Below the pieces are notes generated by a model that saw only the letters and a list, made by a program, of their open reading frames with translations, did no database searches and was not told the DNA's origin. This document shows positions 1 to 8,700 of a stretch of DNA of 32,593 nucleotides, one piece after another; positions within the stretch are counted from its first letter, which is position 1, and each line of letters opens with the position of its first letter. The translations under genes and the position numbers were made by a program. Where the stretch lies: positions 1-32,593 of the forward strand of contig JAYPBC010000024.1 of the NCBI GenBank assembly GCA_038124025.1. Direction: 5' to 3'. This stretch comes from UBA1275 sp038124025 (lineage in GTDB: Bacteria > Bacteroidota > Rhodothermia > Balneolales > Balneolaceae).

Positions 1-685
1 CAGTAAATGCGGTGAGGCGATCGATTTGTTTCACTGAGATGTGAGATGCAGGATTTAGTCCACCATTCCCATTAATCATTGGTTCTGTCGCTAGGAGTTC
101 AATCTTAGCTTCAATTTTATTGTTGGAATTATCAGGCTTGAAATTAATCCATGAAAGCACCCTATGTTGGAATTTATTTATGATATCATCAATGGTGTCA
201 GATTTGATTAATGGTTCGATTAAACTCAAAGTGGTTGTATCTTTGTTTTGTTCAATGGTCCATTCGGGCAAATGAAATAGAGAGGGCTCAAAATCGCTCC
301 ATTCGGAGTTTTTATCTAGGCTGTTAAAAAAAGAAAACCCGCCAAGTAATTGTAGGGAATAGGATGTGTTGGGTGAATGAAAATGATGAACCCTTTTGAA
401 GAGTTGTTTTCCTAAGGAGGAAATTTCATGGAATCTGTTGTTACCACTGGTGCTTAATTGTTCTAAAACACCTTGCCCTACTATAGTGAATGAGTTTACT
501 GGATTAGAGAGATAAAAGTAAGGTTTCGTATGGATTAAGCGTCTAGCCAAATCAGCCTGAGTCTGCCTTCCCATCGGCAGACTGATGGCTAGGTATTCTC
601 GTTTTTCAGAGACAAGGCTGTCTTGTTTAATAGCAGTATGTAAAAATGCCCTGAATGCTGGCCAGTTGAACCGATTTATTGGCAT
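1..685 (-). CDS. menF: Isochorismate synthase, N-terminal part (cut by window edge)
   Basis: The complement reads open from an ATG at 685 to base 1, giving 228 codons with no stop. The family converts chorismate to isochorismate, the first step towards menaquinone (or a siderophore). The best sign is LLGGFSFF at residues 113-120, followed by a tryptophan at 129 (EWSDF) and FHLPEW at 137-142. This is the typical pattern of the N-terminal half of MenF/EntC-type chorismate-utilising enzymes. The end of the visible part (about 190-218) fits the linker before the catalytic chorismate-binding domain, which lies outside the window. The upstream neighbour on the same strand is the small DUF4290-like gene. 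Menaquinone is the usual quinone of this phylum, so menF is more likely than entC. The catalytic residues cannot be checked here. Confidence 0.75.
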   Translation of the reverse strand, partial: MPINRFNWPAFRAFLHTAIKQDSLVSEKREYLAISLPMGRQTQADLARRLIHTKPYFYLSNPVNSFTIVGQGVLEQLSTSGNNRFHEISSLGKQLFKRVHHFHSPNTSYSLQLLGGFSFFNSLDKNSEWSDFEPSLFHLPEWTIEQNKDTTTLSLIEPLIKSDTIDDIINKFQHRVLSWINFKPDNSNNKIEAKIELLATEPMINGNGGLNPASHISVKQIDRLTAFT

Positions 686-694
686 TGAAAGAGT

Positions 695-757
695 ATTAGC
701 CTATTATTCTGTTGTACTTTCAATATAAATTGAAAATTCAACTTTATAAAGGCTAAT
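695..757. repeat. Nested inverted repeats in the menF leader
   Basis: Outer arms ATTAGCCT (695-702) and AGGCTAAT (750-757) are perfect complements. Inside them TTTCAAT (718-724) and ATTGAAA (729-735) form a second perfect stem with a 4-base loop. The pair fills the 108-bp spacer between the DUF4290-like gene and menF, both transcribed leftward. It could be a transcription end for the upstream gene or a leader structure for menF. There is no clear T-tract, so the role is unproven. Confidence 0.4.
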
Positions 758-793
758 GAGAAATTTTTACCAACGAGGCTTAAAAGCAAATAT

Positions 794-1069
794 TTAACGC
801 GCTTCGTCCTCTAAGCCATGCAAGAAAGGGTGTTTTATGCCAAAATCATTTGGGTTATATGGAGCATTTTTGTAAAAGAAATCCCACGAAAGTTCACTTT
901 TTCCATTGCCGTCGACCCAGTTTGGGTGAGATTGTTTAATTAACCCAACGATTCTCTTGGCATAGGCTTCCCTTTCAGCTATGTCTTTTATCCTAGGCAA
1001 CGCCTTCATCATTAAATCTAGATTATATCCACAGTCATAATCAGTGGGTTTAGTCAGTTCAATAAACAT
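794..1069 (-). CDS. Small DUF4290-like protein
   Basis: A 91-residue soluble protein with no signal peptide or membrane segment. The layout (YDCGYNLDLMMKAL, then a helix with IAEREAYAKRIVGLIKQ, then a proline and a W/F-rich stretch ending NPNDFGIKHPF) resembles the start of DUF4290 proteins of Bacteroidota, in which an EYGRNIQ..V segment is followed by a DREER helix, a LWD motif and a DxPY end. Those proteins are usually about twice as long, so this is either a short version or a distant relative. The function of DUF4290 is unknown. It sits upstream of menF on the same strand, 108 bp apart. That the gene is real is likely; the family assignment is tentative. Confidence 0.5.
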   Translation of the reverse strand: MFIELTKPTDYDCGYNLDLMMKALPRIKDIAEREAYAKRIVGLIKQSHPNWVDGNGKSELSWDFFYKNAPYNPNDFGIKHPFLHGLEDEAR

Positions 1070-1277
1070 ATATCTACCTATGATGTAATTGTTATGATAT
1101 TCATTTAAAAAAAATATGCTTGACTTTGTAAGCCATTTTAGGCTTTAATATACAATACTATCATAGTTAACATCTACTTCAAACCTATTATTAAGTGTGT
1201 GAAAGTATGTAATAATCTTTTGAGGTATAGGTTTAGGGTCTTTAAACAAACTAGGGTCATATTAAAAAGTTTCATAA

Positions 1278-1445
1278 AGCAGATGTAAAGTTCTTTTGGA
1301 AAATGGTTTTACACCGTAAAGAATATGTACCTCAGGTTATGCTGACGCGCAACCATTGGTCTCAAAAGTTGATGAATATGGTAATCCTGCAGAGGAAAAT
1401 AAGGCTAAGAATCGGCGTTTTGAACTGTGTATGCACATGAACTAA
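1278..1445 (+). pseudogene. Decayed OmpA/MotB-family C-terminal domain remnant
   Basis: One frame reads S-R-C-K, then LLENGFTP (1293-1316), a TAA stop at 1317-1319, RICTSGYADAQPL (1320-1358) and, after a few residues, DEYGNPAEENKAKNRRFEL up to a TAA at 1443-1445. This follows the end of the OmpA-like peptidoglycan-binding domain, where RA..V...L...G..P.RI leads to GyaD..P and then to the NRRvE signature. The first helix, the metal/peptidoglycan-contact region and any start codon are missing. A stop interrupts the domain and further stops lie just upstream (1263-1265, 1275-1277). It is therefore the tail of a dead gene, not a small protein. The N-K-A-K-N-R-R version with a preceding DEYGNP is more like MotB/OmpA hybrids than classical OmpA. 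Confidence 0.7.
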
Positions 1446-1465
1446 TAGACTTGTGTACGTCTATT
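1444..1465 (+). terminator. Stem-loop at the end of the OmpA-like remnant
   Basis: AATAGAC (1444-1450) and GTCTATT (1459-1465) form a perfect 7-bp stem with an 8-base loop, starting on the stop codon of the remnant. It probably marks the former transcript end. No run of T follows, so it is not a textbook intrinsic terminator now. Confidence 0.35.
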
Positions 1466-1531
1466 GGTGTAGGATTTTAGTATCCCAAAAAAAAGTAAAA
1501 AAGCTCACCTTCGTAGCCTAGATTCTGTATT

Positions 1532-1545
1532 TTTAGTGTACTAAA
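1532..1545. promoter_or_regulatory. 14-bp palindrome upstream of the CBS-like gene
   Basis: TTTAGT, GT, ACTAAA is a perfect 6-bp inverted repeat centred about 40 bp upstream of the ATG at 1578. TAGATT and AATCTA outside it add weaker symmetry. It could be an operator for the sulfur amino acid gene. No known regulator motif was matched. Confidence 0.25.
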
Positions 1546-1577
1546 TCTATGAATGAAATTTCTTTAACACTACTTTA

Positions 1578-2558
1578 ATGATATACCAATCAATTATTGA
1601 TGCTACTGGTAATACGCCTATTGTTCAACTCCAACATGTTTATATGGGTTTAGGGTCAATGGTGGCCAAAGTTGAATACATGAATCCTGGACATAGCGTG
1701 AAAGATCGGATTGCCATAAAAATGATTGAAGATGCCGAACAAAAAGGTCTTTTGAAACCCGGAGGAACCATCATTGAAGGCACATCCGGCAATACTGGGA
1801 TGGGTCTTGCGTTGGTGGCTATAGCTAAGGGCTATAAGTGTATTTTTACAACAACCGATAAACAAAGTCAATCTAAGATTGATATTTTACGAGCGGTAGG
1901 TGCCCAGGTCCTTGTATGTCCAACCAATGTGGAACCCGATGACCCACAGAGTTATTATTCAGTTGCAAAGCGATTAAGTACAGAAATATCGAATTCTTTC
2001 TACCCAAATCAGTATGATAATAAAAGTAATTTAGTCGCTCATTATGAAACCACAGGCCCTGAAATATGGGAGCAGACAGAGGGTGCTATTACACATTATG
2101 TGGCAGGAATGGGAACTGGAGGTACTATATCAGGAGTCGCAAAGTTTCTAAAAGAGCAAAATCCGAATATTAAAGTGATTGGTGTTGATTCTTTTGGTTC
2201 GGTGTATAAGAAATATTTTGAGACAGGGGAATACGATAAAAATGAAATTAAACCCTACATGACAGAGGGTATTGGTGAGGATATCATACCCGGTACCATA
2301 GATTTTAGCTATGTTGATGAGGTAATTCAGGTAGGGGATAAAGAAGCTGCACTTAGAACAAGGGAGCTTGCGTCTAAAGAAGGCTTATTCATTGGATGGT
2401 CATGTGGAGCGGCAGTGGAAGGAGCCCTTAAGTATGTTAAGCAGCATCCACTATCAGCTGACGATACCATGGTAGTGATTCTCCCAGATAGTGGAACCCG
2501 TTATTTAAATAAAGTGTATAATGACGATTGGATGATAGAAAAAGGTTTCTTAGAATAA
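1578..2558 (+). CDS. PLP-dependent cystathionine beta-synthase / cysteine synthase core
   Basis: A 326-residue cytoplasmic fold-type II PLP enzyme, which replaces the beta substituent of serine or an activated serine with a thiol (homocysteine or sulfide). The PLP lysine is K42 in NPGHSVKDRIA. The substrate loop is TSGNTG (69-74), and the phosphate-binding loop is GTGGT (179-183). DKQSQSKIDILRAVGA (94-109), YPNQYDN (142-148), HYETTGPEIW (155-164), EGIGED and the C-terminal LPDSGTRYLNKVYND follow the cystathionine beta-synthase subfamily more closely than CysK. The regulatory CBS-domain pair is absent, so this is a core-only enzyme. GHS replaces the usual GGS before the lysine. It starts at an ATG without a clear ribosome binding site. 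The DUF3467 gene follows 127 bp downstream on the same strand. Whether it makes cystathionine or cysteine cannot be decided from sequence alone. Confidence 0.85.
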   Translation: MIYQSIIDATGNTPIVQLQHVYMGLGSMVAKVEYMNPGHSVKDRIAIKMIEDAEQKGLLKPGGTIIEGTSGNTGMGLALVAIAKGYKCIFTTTDKQSQSKIDILRAVGAQVLVCPTNVEPDDPQSYYSVAKRLSTEISNSFYPNQYDNKSNLVAHYETTGPEIWEQTEGAITHYVAGMGTGGTISGVAKFLKEQNPNIKVIGVDSFGSVYKKYFETGEYDKNEIKPYMTEGIGEDIIPGTIDFSYVDEVIQVGDKEAALRTRELASKEGLFIGWSCGAAVEGALKYVKQHPLSADDTMVVILPDSGTRYLNKVYNDDWMIEKGFLE

Positions 2559-2685
2559 ATCCAGCCCAACTACAACAGATACTACATTGTTGGTATAGTA
2601 CCTTAACGATCTTTCAAAAAATTTTGAGCTATCACGGTCCATCATCGAGTAGCTTAAACACTATCAGACTAAACAACACTAAAGC

Positions 2686-3027
2686 ATGAATAGTAATAGC
2701 AATACCCCAAAACCCACTAAAACTATAAAAGGTCCTAAAGCGGGAACCATGGAGATTGAACTTAGTGAAGCAGAATCCATGGGAACCTACTCTAATTTGG
2801 TCATGATTACGCATTCACCATCGGAATTTATCTTGGATTTTATTGCCGTGATGCCAGGCGTTCCAAAAGCGAAAGTGGCAAAGCGTATGATTCTTACCCC
2901 TGACCACGCCAAACGTTTAATGAACGCACTCCAGGATAATGTAACCAAGTATGAAGCTGAGCATGGGTTAATTCATAATAAGACTAAGGATCTTCCTTTA
3001 TATAGGGGGCCTCAAGCTGAGGCGTAA
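2686..3027 (+). CDS. DUF3467 domain-containing protein
   Basis: A 113-residue soluble protein. Residues 23-90 hold the DUF3467 pattern: an acidic ELSEAESMGTYSNL segment, HSPSEFILDF, MPGVPKAKV and ILTPDHAKRLMNALQDNV. The family is widespread in Bacteroidota and has no established biochemical role. The first 20 residues are rich in T, K and P and look disordered. The ATG at 2686 begins a short leader before the domain. The gene stands 127 bp after the CBS-like gene and converges with lptG, whose stop is 52 bp away. Family call is firm, function unknown. Confidence 0.88.
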   Translation: MNSNSNTPKPTKTIKGPKAGTMEIELSEAESMGTYSNLVMITHSPSEFILDFIAVMPGVPKAKVAKRMILTPDHAKRLMNALQDNVTKYEAEHGLIHNKTKDLPLYRGPQAEA

Positions 3028-3035
3028 AGAATTAT

Positions 3036-3083
3036 AATAGCTAGGATTAGTCTTTTTTGCCCATATAAGCGTGGGTAGCTATT
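3036..3083. terminator. Inverted repeat between convergent DUF3467 and lptG genes
   Basis: AATAGCTA (3036-3043) and TAGCTATT (3076-3083) are perfect complements around a 32-base loop that itself contains CCCA/TGGG. The right arm includes the lptG stop codon (3079-3081), and a T6 run lies in the loop. It may act as a shared transcription end for both genes. The long loop makes this uncertain. Confidence 0.35.
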
Positions 3084-4158
3084 TGCGAATTTGTCTAAGA
3101 CTGACAACACCTACGAGTAAAAAAATACTATGGGGTATAAGAGCAGCCCAAATTGGGGGGAGTAACCCCAATGCACCAAAGGGTTCCATGATTTTCATAA
3201 TAACCAGATACAAAAAACTTATGACTAACCCAGCCGCAATATATACACCTTTGCCTCCTCTACGTTGAACGGCGGCTACCGAAAATCCAATGATCAACAC
3301 CACTACAATTGAGAAGGGATAAGCCATACGAGAATAGAGTTGAACTTGTGGAATTTCAATACCATTAGCCCCACTACGCTTAATTCCATCTATATATTGA
3401 AAGGCCTGAGCGTAACTTAATTGATAAATATCAGAGCTACTTCGAGCTAAATCTTGAGGAAGTAGACTCAGTAAGGTATCAAATCCGGCCACATTACGCT
3501 CTACAAAGCCAGAATCGGTGAATACCCGCTCTTGTACAGTAGTTAGTCGCCATTCACTTTTATCTTCTAACCATGCCATATTAGTAGCGGTTAACAGTTT
3601 TTTTACCCCTTTTTCATCGAATTGAACCATCCGAATTCGATAGGCCGTTTGTTGGTTACGGTCGAAATAATTCACCTGTAAGTAACTTCCTGGAGAGATT
3701 TCTCGATATACATCACTACGATCGAGTTGTTCATTTTTTTGTTTGATGTACTTTTCTTCAAACTGAATTCTTTGAGCATTAGAAGCGGGAATAATCCAAG
3801 CATCCAGGGTACTCAGTCCAGCAGCACTTATTAAACCAAACATTAGGATAGGGGTGAAGAGTCGATAAAGGCTCACACCAGCTGCTTTTAAGGAGGTAAT
3901 TTCAAGGCGCTCGGAGAGTTGGCCTACTAAATATAAACAAGCCGAAAAGATGGCTAAAGGTAGTACTAGCCGAATCATTTCGGGAATATAATTGATGTAA
4001 TAATCGCCCCAAATTTCTGCCATTGTAGCACCGCGATCCGAGAAATCGTCACTATTTTCAGAGAAATCTATAATAACGAAGATGCAGATTAGTACAACCA
4101 GAACTAGCGTGGTTGTCGAAACTAAGCGACGAATGATATACCAGTCTAGATGCTTCAT
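3079..4158 (-). CDS. lptG: LPS export ABC permease LptG
   Basis: A 359-residue inner-membrane protein of the LptF/LptG (YjgP/YjgQ) family. These permeases work with the LptB ATPase to pull lipopolysaccharide out of the inner membrane and feed it to the periplasmic Lpt bridge. Three membrane segments lie at roughly 12-31, 60-80 and 100-122, and three more in the last 90 residues. The hallmark coupling helix EITSLKAAGVSLYRL is at 86-100. The middle (about 130-270) is the periplasmic beta-jellyroll. Length matches the family norm (about 360). Its ATG overlaps the end of lptF as ATGA, so translation is probably coupled. Being second in the pair and close to standard length argues for LptG rather than LptF. 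Confidence 0.9.
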   Translation of the reverse strand: MKHLDWYIIRRLVSTTTLVLVVLICIFVIIDFSENSDDFSDRGATMAEIWGDYYINYIPEMIRLVLPLAIFSACLYLVGQLSERLEITSLKAAGVSLYRLFTPILMFGLISAAGLSTLDAWIIPASNAQRIQFEEKYIKQKNEQLDRSDVYREISPGSYLQVNYFDRNQQTAYRIRMVQFDEKGVKKLLTATNMAWLEDKSEWRLTTVQERVFTDSGFVERNVAGFDTLLSLLPQDLARSSSDIYQLSYAQAFQYIDGIKRSGANGIEIPQVQLYSRMAYPFSIVVVLIIGFSVAAVQRRGGKGVYIAAGLVISFLYLVIMKIMEPFGALGLLPPIWAALIPHSIFLLVGVVSLRQIRK

Positions 4159-5570
4159 GTGCTTAGTTGATCGGTTTCTTTATTGAAAAAAGATCGCAGG
4201 TCATAGCTTAAATGGAGTAATAGTATGAAACCGATGATCATATAAATGAGGTTGAAGGTCCACATTCCCCAAAAAGGGCTAATGAATAATCTATCGGCTA
4301 ATTTTTCTCCTTGTATCACTGATATCCAGTATACCGTTAATAAAATGGAGGCAATAATTGCAGCGTATCCAACATTTCCTTTCCGCGTGAGTATTCCGAT
4401 GGGCGCACCCAATAAAACAAATATTATGCAGGCAAAAGGGATGGAAAATTTTTTGTGTATTTCTACCCAGTACCGTTGTATTCGTTTAATTCTCCACAGT
4501 TCATTACTCTTAGCGCGTTCAATTTGAGATTGGGCATTTTCAACCTGACTATAACCTAAATTTGCTAGGCGTATTTGTTGAGTGGTCGAGCCAACTTGGT
4601 TTAATACAAAAAGATTCGTTTGCGCCCTAGATCCTGAAGGACTACTCTTCGTTGCTGAACTAGTCTGATTAAAAGTAGCAGGATGCAGAGTGCTAATAGA
4701 ATCTTCTACAATTTGATCACGTAATTCTTCTAATTCCTGCTCCAATGTATCTACCACAAAAACCATTGCCTGAATACTCATGGTACGATCACTTCTTGAG
4801 GAGCTCGAACGGCCACTCCGCGTAAAGGCTAAATCTGAAAGATCAAATGTTTTCCGATGTTTATTAAATTCGATTTGTTCCATATTTCGGTCTCTTGCTG
4901 CGGCCCGTTTACTTGGGTAACGAAGGATTTCACCATCGAATAGGTGTAGTGTGAGCGCTTCAGTACTCTCACTCGTCAAAAAACCTTTGTCCGCTTTAAT
5001 GTATGCTCTATTCTGAGTATTAGTGGGTTCTTGAAACAAGGTTATGTTGTATAGTGTATCGGAAGTGGGATCTATTCGATCTACCAAAAAAGTATACCCT
5101 TCGATACCATCGTAAAAGACATTAGGTTCTAATTCAAATCCAGGTTTTTTCAGTCGAATATCGATAAACAGATTTCTAGCTTTACTGTTGGCTTCGGGAA
5201 GTACAGCATTCGAAAACCACATGAGCCCCGCTGACAAGATGGTAGAGGCAATTAAAACGGGCATAATTATTTGCAAGGTATTCACACCAGAAGCTCTGAG
5301 GGCCGTTAATTCATTGTGCTCTGAAAACTTACCAAAGGCCATTAGGCTAGCAACTAATACGGCCATAGGTGCTGCTAAAACGACCATATAAGCAAGATTA
5401 GTGATAATTAATTCAACTATGACACCCAGAGGAATATCTTTGCCTATGAGTTTGTCGATATGCAGCACTAAGAACTGCATAAGGAGCACAAACATGACCC
5501 CGAAGAAACAAAACAGGAAAGGGCCTACATGTTTTTTTAGCAAATCTATTTGTAGAGGGTTTAGTATCAT
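4155..5570 (-). CDS. lptF: LPS export ABC permease LptF, with extra segment
   Basis: A 471-residue LptF/LptG-family permease, partner of the downstream lptG. The coupling helix ELTALRASGVNTLQI is at 88-102, membrane segments lie near 16-36, 52-80 and 100-120, and three more follow residue 375. It is about 100 residues longer than typical LptF. The extra part, about 251-365, lies between the jellyroll and the fourth membrane helix: a serine-rich stretch (RSGRSSSSRS), a predicted charged helix (LEQELEELRDQIVED), another S/T-rich linker and a second helix. I chose the ATG at 5570; a TTG one codon upstream (5573) is also in frame. The gene is divergent from sprA, with 181 bp between them. Confidence 0.88.
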   Translation of the reverse strand: MILNPLQIDLLKKHVGPFLFCFFGVMFVLLMQFLVLHIDKLIGKDIPLGVIVELIITNLAYMVVLAAPMAVLVASLMAFGKFSEHNELTALRASGVNTLQIIMPVLIASTILSAGLMWFSNAVLPEANSKARNLFIDIRLKKPGFELEPNVFYDGIEGYTFLVDRIDPTSDTLYNITLFQEPTNTQNRAYIKADKGFLTSESTEALTLHLFDGEILRYPSKRAAARDRNMEQIEFNKHRKTFDLSDLAFTRSGRSSSSRSDRTMSIQAMVFVVDTLEQELEELRDQIVEDSISTLHPATFNQTSSATKSSPSGSRAQTNLFVLNQVGSTTQQIRLANLGYSQVENAQSQIERAKSNELWRIKRIQRYWVEIHKKFSIPFACIIFVLLGAPIGILTRKGNVGYAAIIASILLTVYWISVIQGEKLADRLFISPFWGMWTFNLIYMIIGFILLLHLSYDLRSFFNKETDQLST

Positions 5571-5751
5571 CAAATATTAAGTGACCTAAGAAAAGGAGGA
5601 AAAGTATTCAATATCTATAATCAAGTCTCGGTAAATGCTTTTAACATAGCCAAATATATGGTATTATTGGAATCCATTTGCGAATAATCAGCCACCAACA
5701 ATCAAGTGCCTATAATCTACCGTTACTATTCTATTCATTAGTACTTTTTAG

Positions 5752-8700
5752 GTGCCAACATTACAGTTCAGATGTATTCTTAGATGTTGGGCGATTACTA
5801 TGTTCTTTTTCGCCCTTGTAGGAGACGTACGTCTTTTTGCGCAGGAACGTGGAGACAGCCAAGGACGAGGCATTCAGCGGCAAGAAGACGAGGAAATAAG
5901 TCCTGACTCCCTTATAGTTGATATAGTACCGGATAGTTTACTTGAAGGTGTTAAATTATACCGCTATAGGCCAAAATTTGGTACAGCCAAACTCTATGTA
6001 CCTAAAATAGGCGCATTGTATTCAAGTCCATCAACCAGTTGGGATATAGCTGTCCAATGGGATAGCGTTTCAACCTATACGATTCAAAATAAATGGTATA
6101 ACACCGATATAGCTCCGCTAACCGTTGTGGATTTTGAAGACTTTATATCCCTAAAAATGGAGCAAAATGAGTTAAATATTCGCCACCAACTCATTCGGGA
6201 GGCGAAAGCGCAACAAGAAGAGAGTCGAGGCTTGTTGGATTTTAGGATTTCGGTTCCCGGAGGTGAAAACTCAGCATTCACGACCATTTTTGGTACCGAT
6301 GAGGTAAGCCTTCGCGTAAATGGATCGGCCAACATGAATGTGGGAGCCTCCATTCAAAAACTGGATGATGGAACCTTGCCAGAAGATCTTCGTACCCGAG
6401 TCGATCCTACCTTTAACCAGAATCTCCAACTGAATATTCAAGGGAATATTGGGGATAAACTAACCATTGCTACCGACTGGGATACTGAGCGTCAATTTGA
6501 CTTCCAAAATAGGCTTAGTATTGTTTATGAGGGGTATGAAGATGAGATTATCAAAAGTATTGAGATGGGTAATGTGTCCATGGAAACGGGTAATTCCTTG
6601 GTTTCAGGCGGAAAGTCACTTTTTGGGATTAAGGCCATTTCAGAACTTGGACCTCTAAAATTGACCTCGGTGGTATCTCAACAGAAAGGAAAGAGTAATT
6701 CCCAGAAAATATCAGGAGGTTCTCAAGAACAAGCTATTGATATTACCCCTGCAGATTACGAAGACGGGCGACACTTTTTCTTAGACTTTTACAACCGGCA
6801 GCAATTTGAGCAAGCTCTTAGTGATCCACAAAACATACTGCAACCTTATCAAATTTCGGAATTGTATGTGTACGTCCGAAGGGCGGAACAAATACCAGGA
6901 GAATCTGCCGTTCAGGCTATTGCATTACTCGATATAGGGGTGAACCGTTTTAATGATCAATTATACGGATTACCTGGTAATGACCGAGATCGATACGATG
7001 AGGCAACCTTAAATGAATTGAGAGCAACCAATTCCAATGCTACTAACGAAGATTTCGGGGCAACAGCACAGGAATATGTGGATGCCCCATTTGAATTACT
7101 ACAAGAAGGCATTGACTACACATTTAATCGGGCTTTGGGCTTCATTACTATGAAGAGTTACATAAATACTGGGGATGCAGTAGCGGTGGCCTATGTGTAT
7201 AATGACCCGGAGCAGGGAGGAGCACCGGTTGCTGTTGGTGAATTGAATGCATCTGGAAATGACCGAATTTATTTAAAATTGCTTCGCCCTGGTGGGATGA
7301 CAACGTCCGATAAGGCCTGGGATTTGACCATGCGAAACATTTATTCATTAGGTGTTTCTGGGATAAACCCGGAAGGATTTGAGCTTGAAATTGCGGATAC
7401 AAGAGGTAACATACCCGAGGTAAATCTTCCCGGTCGTTCCAGTACGCTGTTACAAGATTTAGGACTTGATCGGGTAAACTCTGAAGGAGCGACAATTCCC
7501 GATAACCAGATAGATTTTACGGGTATTACTCTTGATGCAGGAGCGGGTCGTATTATGTTCCCCTATCTAGAACCATTCGGGAAACGAATAGATGAGATTC
7601 TTGGCAATTCAGTAAATGATTCGGTCCGTCAATCATTAACCTTTGCTGAATTGTATGAGCTAAAACAAAGTGATGCTAGAGATATTTCCAAGAACCGTAA
7701 CTATATCATATCGGGTAACTCAAAGGGTGGGGTATCAGGCTCTTTTTATCTTGGTTTTGGTCTTATTGAAGGTTCGGTAAAAGTGTTTGCCAATAACGTT
7801 GAGTTGACCGAAGGCACGGACTTTGAAGTGGATTATTCATTTGGGTCCCTTACCATTATGAATGATCGCTATCTTGCTCCAGGGCAGGAAATAGAAGTTG
7901 AGTATGAGAGCAACCAATTTTCGATCATTGGGCAAAAAAATTTTACTGGTCTACGAGCGGAATATCGCGTGAATGATGATATCCAATTTGGTAGCACATT
8001 TTTCAAATTGAAGGAACAGCCCTTATCGGACAAAATCCGAATTGGCAACGAACCCATAAATAACACGATCCTGGGTTTAGATGCACGTGCCAATTTTGAA
8101 ACTCCTTGGCTTACACAAGCCATCGATAAAGTGCCATTACTGCAGACCAAAACCCCATCAAATATTCAATTTAGTGGTGAGTTCGCCCAGCTACGTCCTG
8201 GAGTAGCTCAGACTAATGCGGTTCAGGAAGCCATTGATAATAATGAACTATATCGGGACGAGGAAAATGGGCTGGTATTTATTGATGACTTTGAGGGGGC
8301 CGAATATACCATTAGTCTTACCAATCCAACCCGATGGAACCTAGCTTCCGCACCAGCTGCCCTGCCTGGCTATGATTCAGACCAGACTTATTTTGCTAAT
8401 CCAGATTTTACCACCCCTCAAAGTAGTTTCGATCGAAAAGCACGGGCCGATTTGCGATCCCAATTCTCTTGGTATTCTATTCCTCGGAATATAAGTTCTA
8501 TTCGTAATGCCATTGTTACTCCAGAATCGGAAACTATTTTGTTGAAGGATGTTTTCCAGGGCCGGGAGACCAACAACCGGCAAGAAGATGTCATCACGTC
8601 ACTTGATATACATTACAACCCAGGTAAGAGAGGTCCATATAATTATAATTTAGACCTCAAAAATGTTTTGGAAAATTCGCCTGAGCGCACTTGGGGAGGG

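Larger units (their letters stand above)
1070..1577. other. Gene-poor spacer with a pseudogene remnant
   Basis: About 500 bases without an intact gene, between the leftward DUF4290-like gene and the rightward cysteine/cystathionine synthase gene. It holds a short stem at 1130-1145 (AAGCC, six bases, GGCTT), the OmpA-like remnant at 1278-1445 with its stem-loop at 1444-1465, and a 14-bp palindrome at 1532-1545. The rest (about 1146-1277) is AT-rich with stops in all frames, and I see nothing coding there. Confidence 0.6.

Noticed and set aside
1320..1445. A small independent protein reading TSGYADAQPL...NRRFEL
   Set aside because: It has no start codon, a stop directly upstream in frame, and is clearly the tail of an OmpA-like domain; better called a remnant.
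2614..2627. TCAAAAAATTTTGA palindrome between the CBS-like and DUF3467 genes as a terminator or operator
   Set aside because: It is purely A/T apart from the end bases and such palindromes arise easily in AT-rich spacers; no T-tract or second site supports a role.
4246..4527. Open frame of 93 codons on the plus strand inside lptF
   Set aside because: It lies antisense to a well-supported gene and its translation matches no family; it is a shadow of the LptF reading frame.
7148..7495. Open frame of 115 codons on the minus strand inside sprA
   Set aside because: Antisense to conserved SprA sequence, no domain or signal recognisable, rich in rare composition; a shadow frame.
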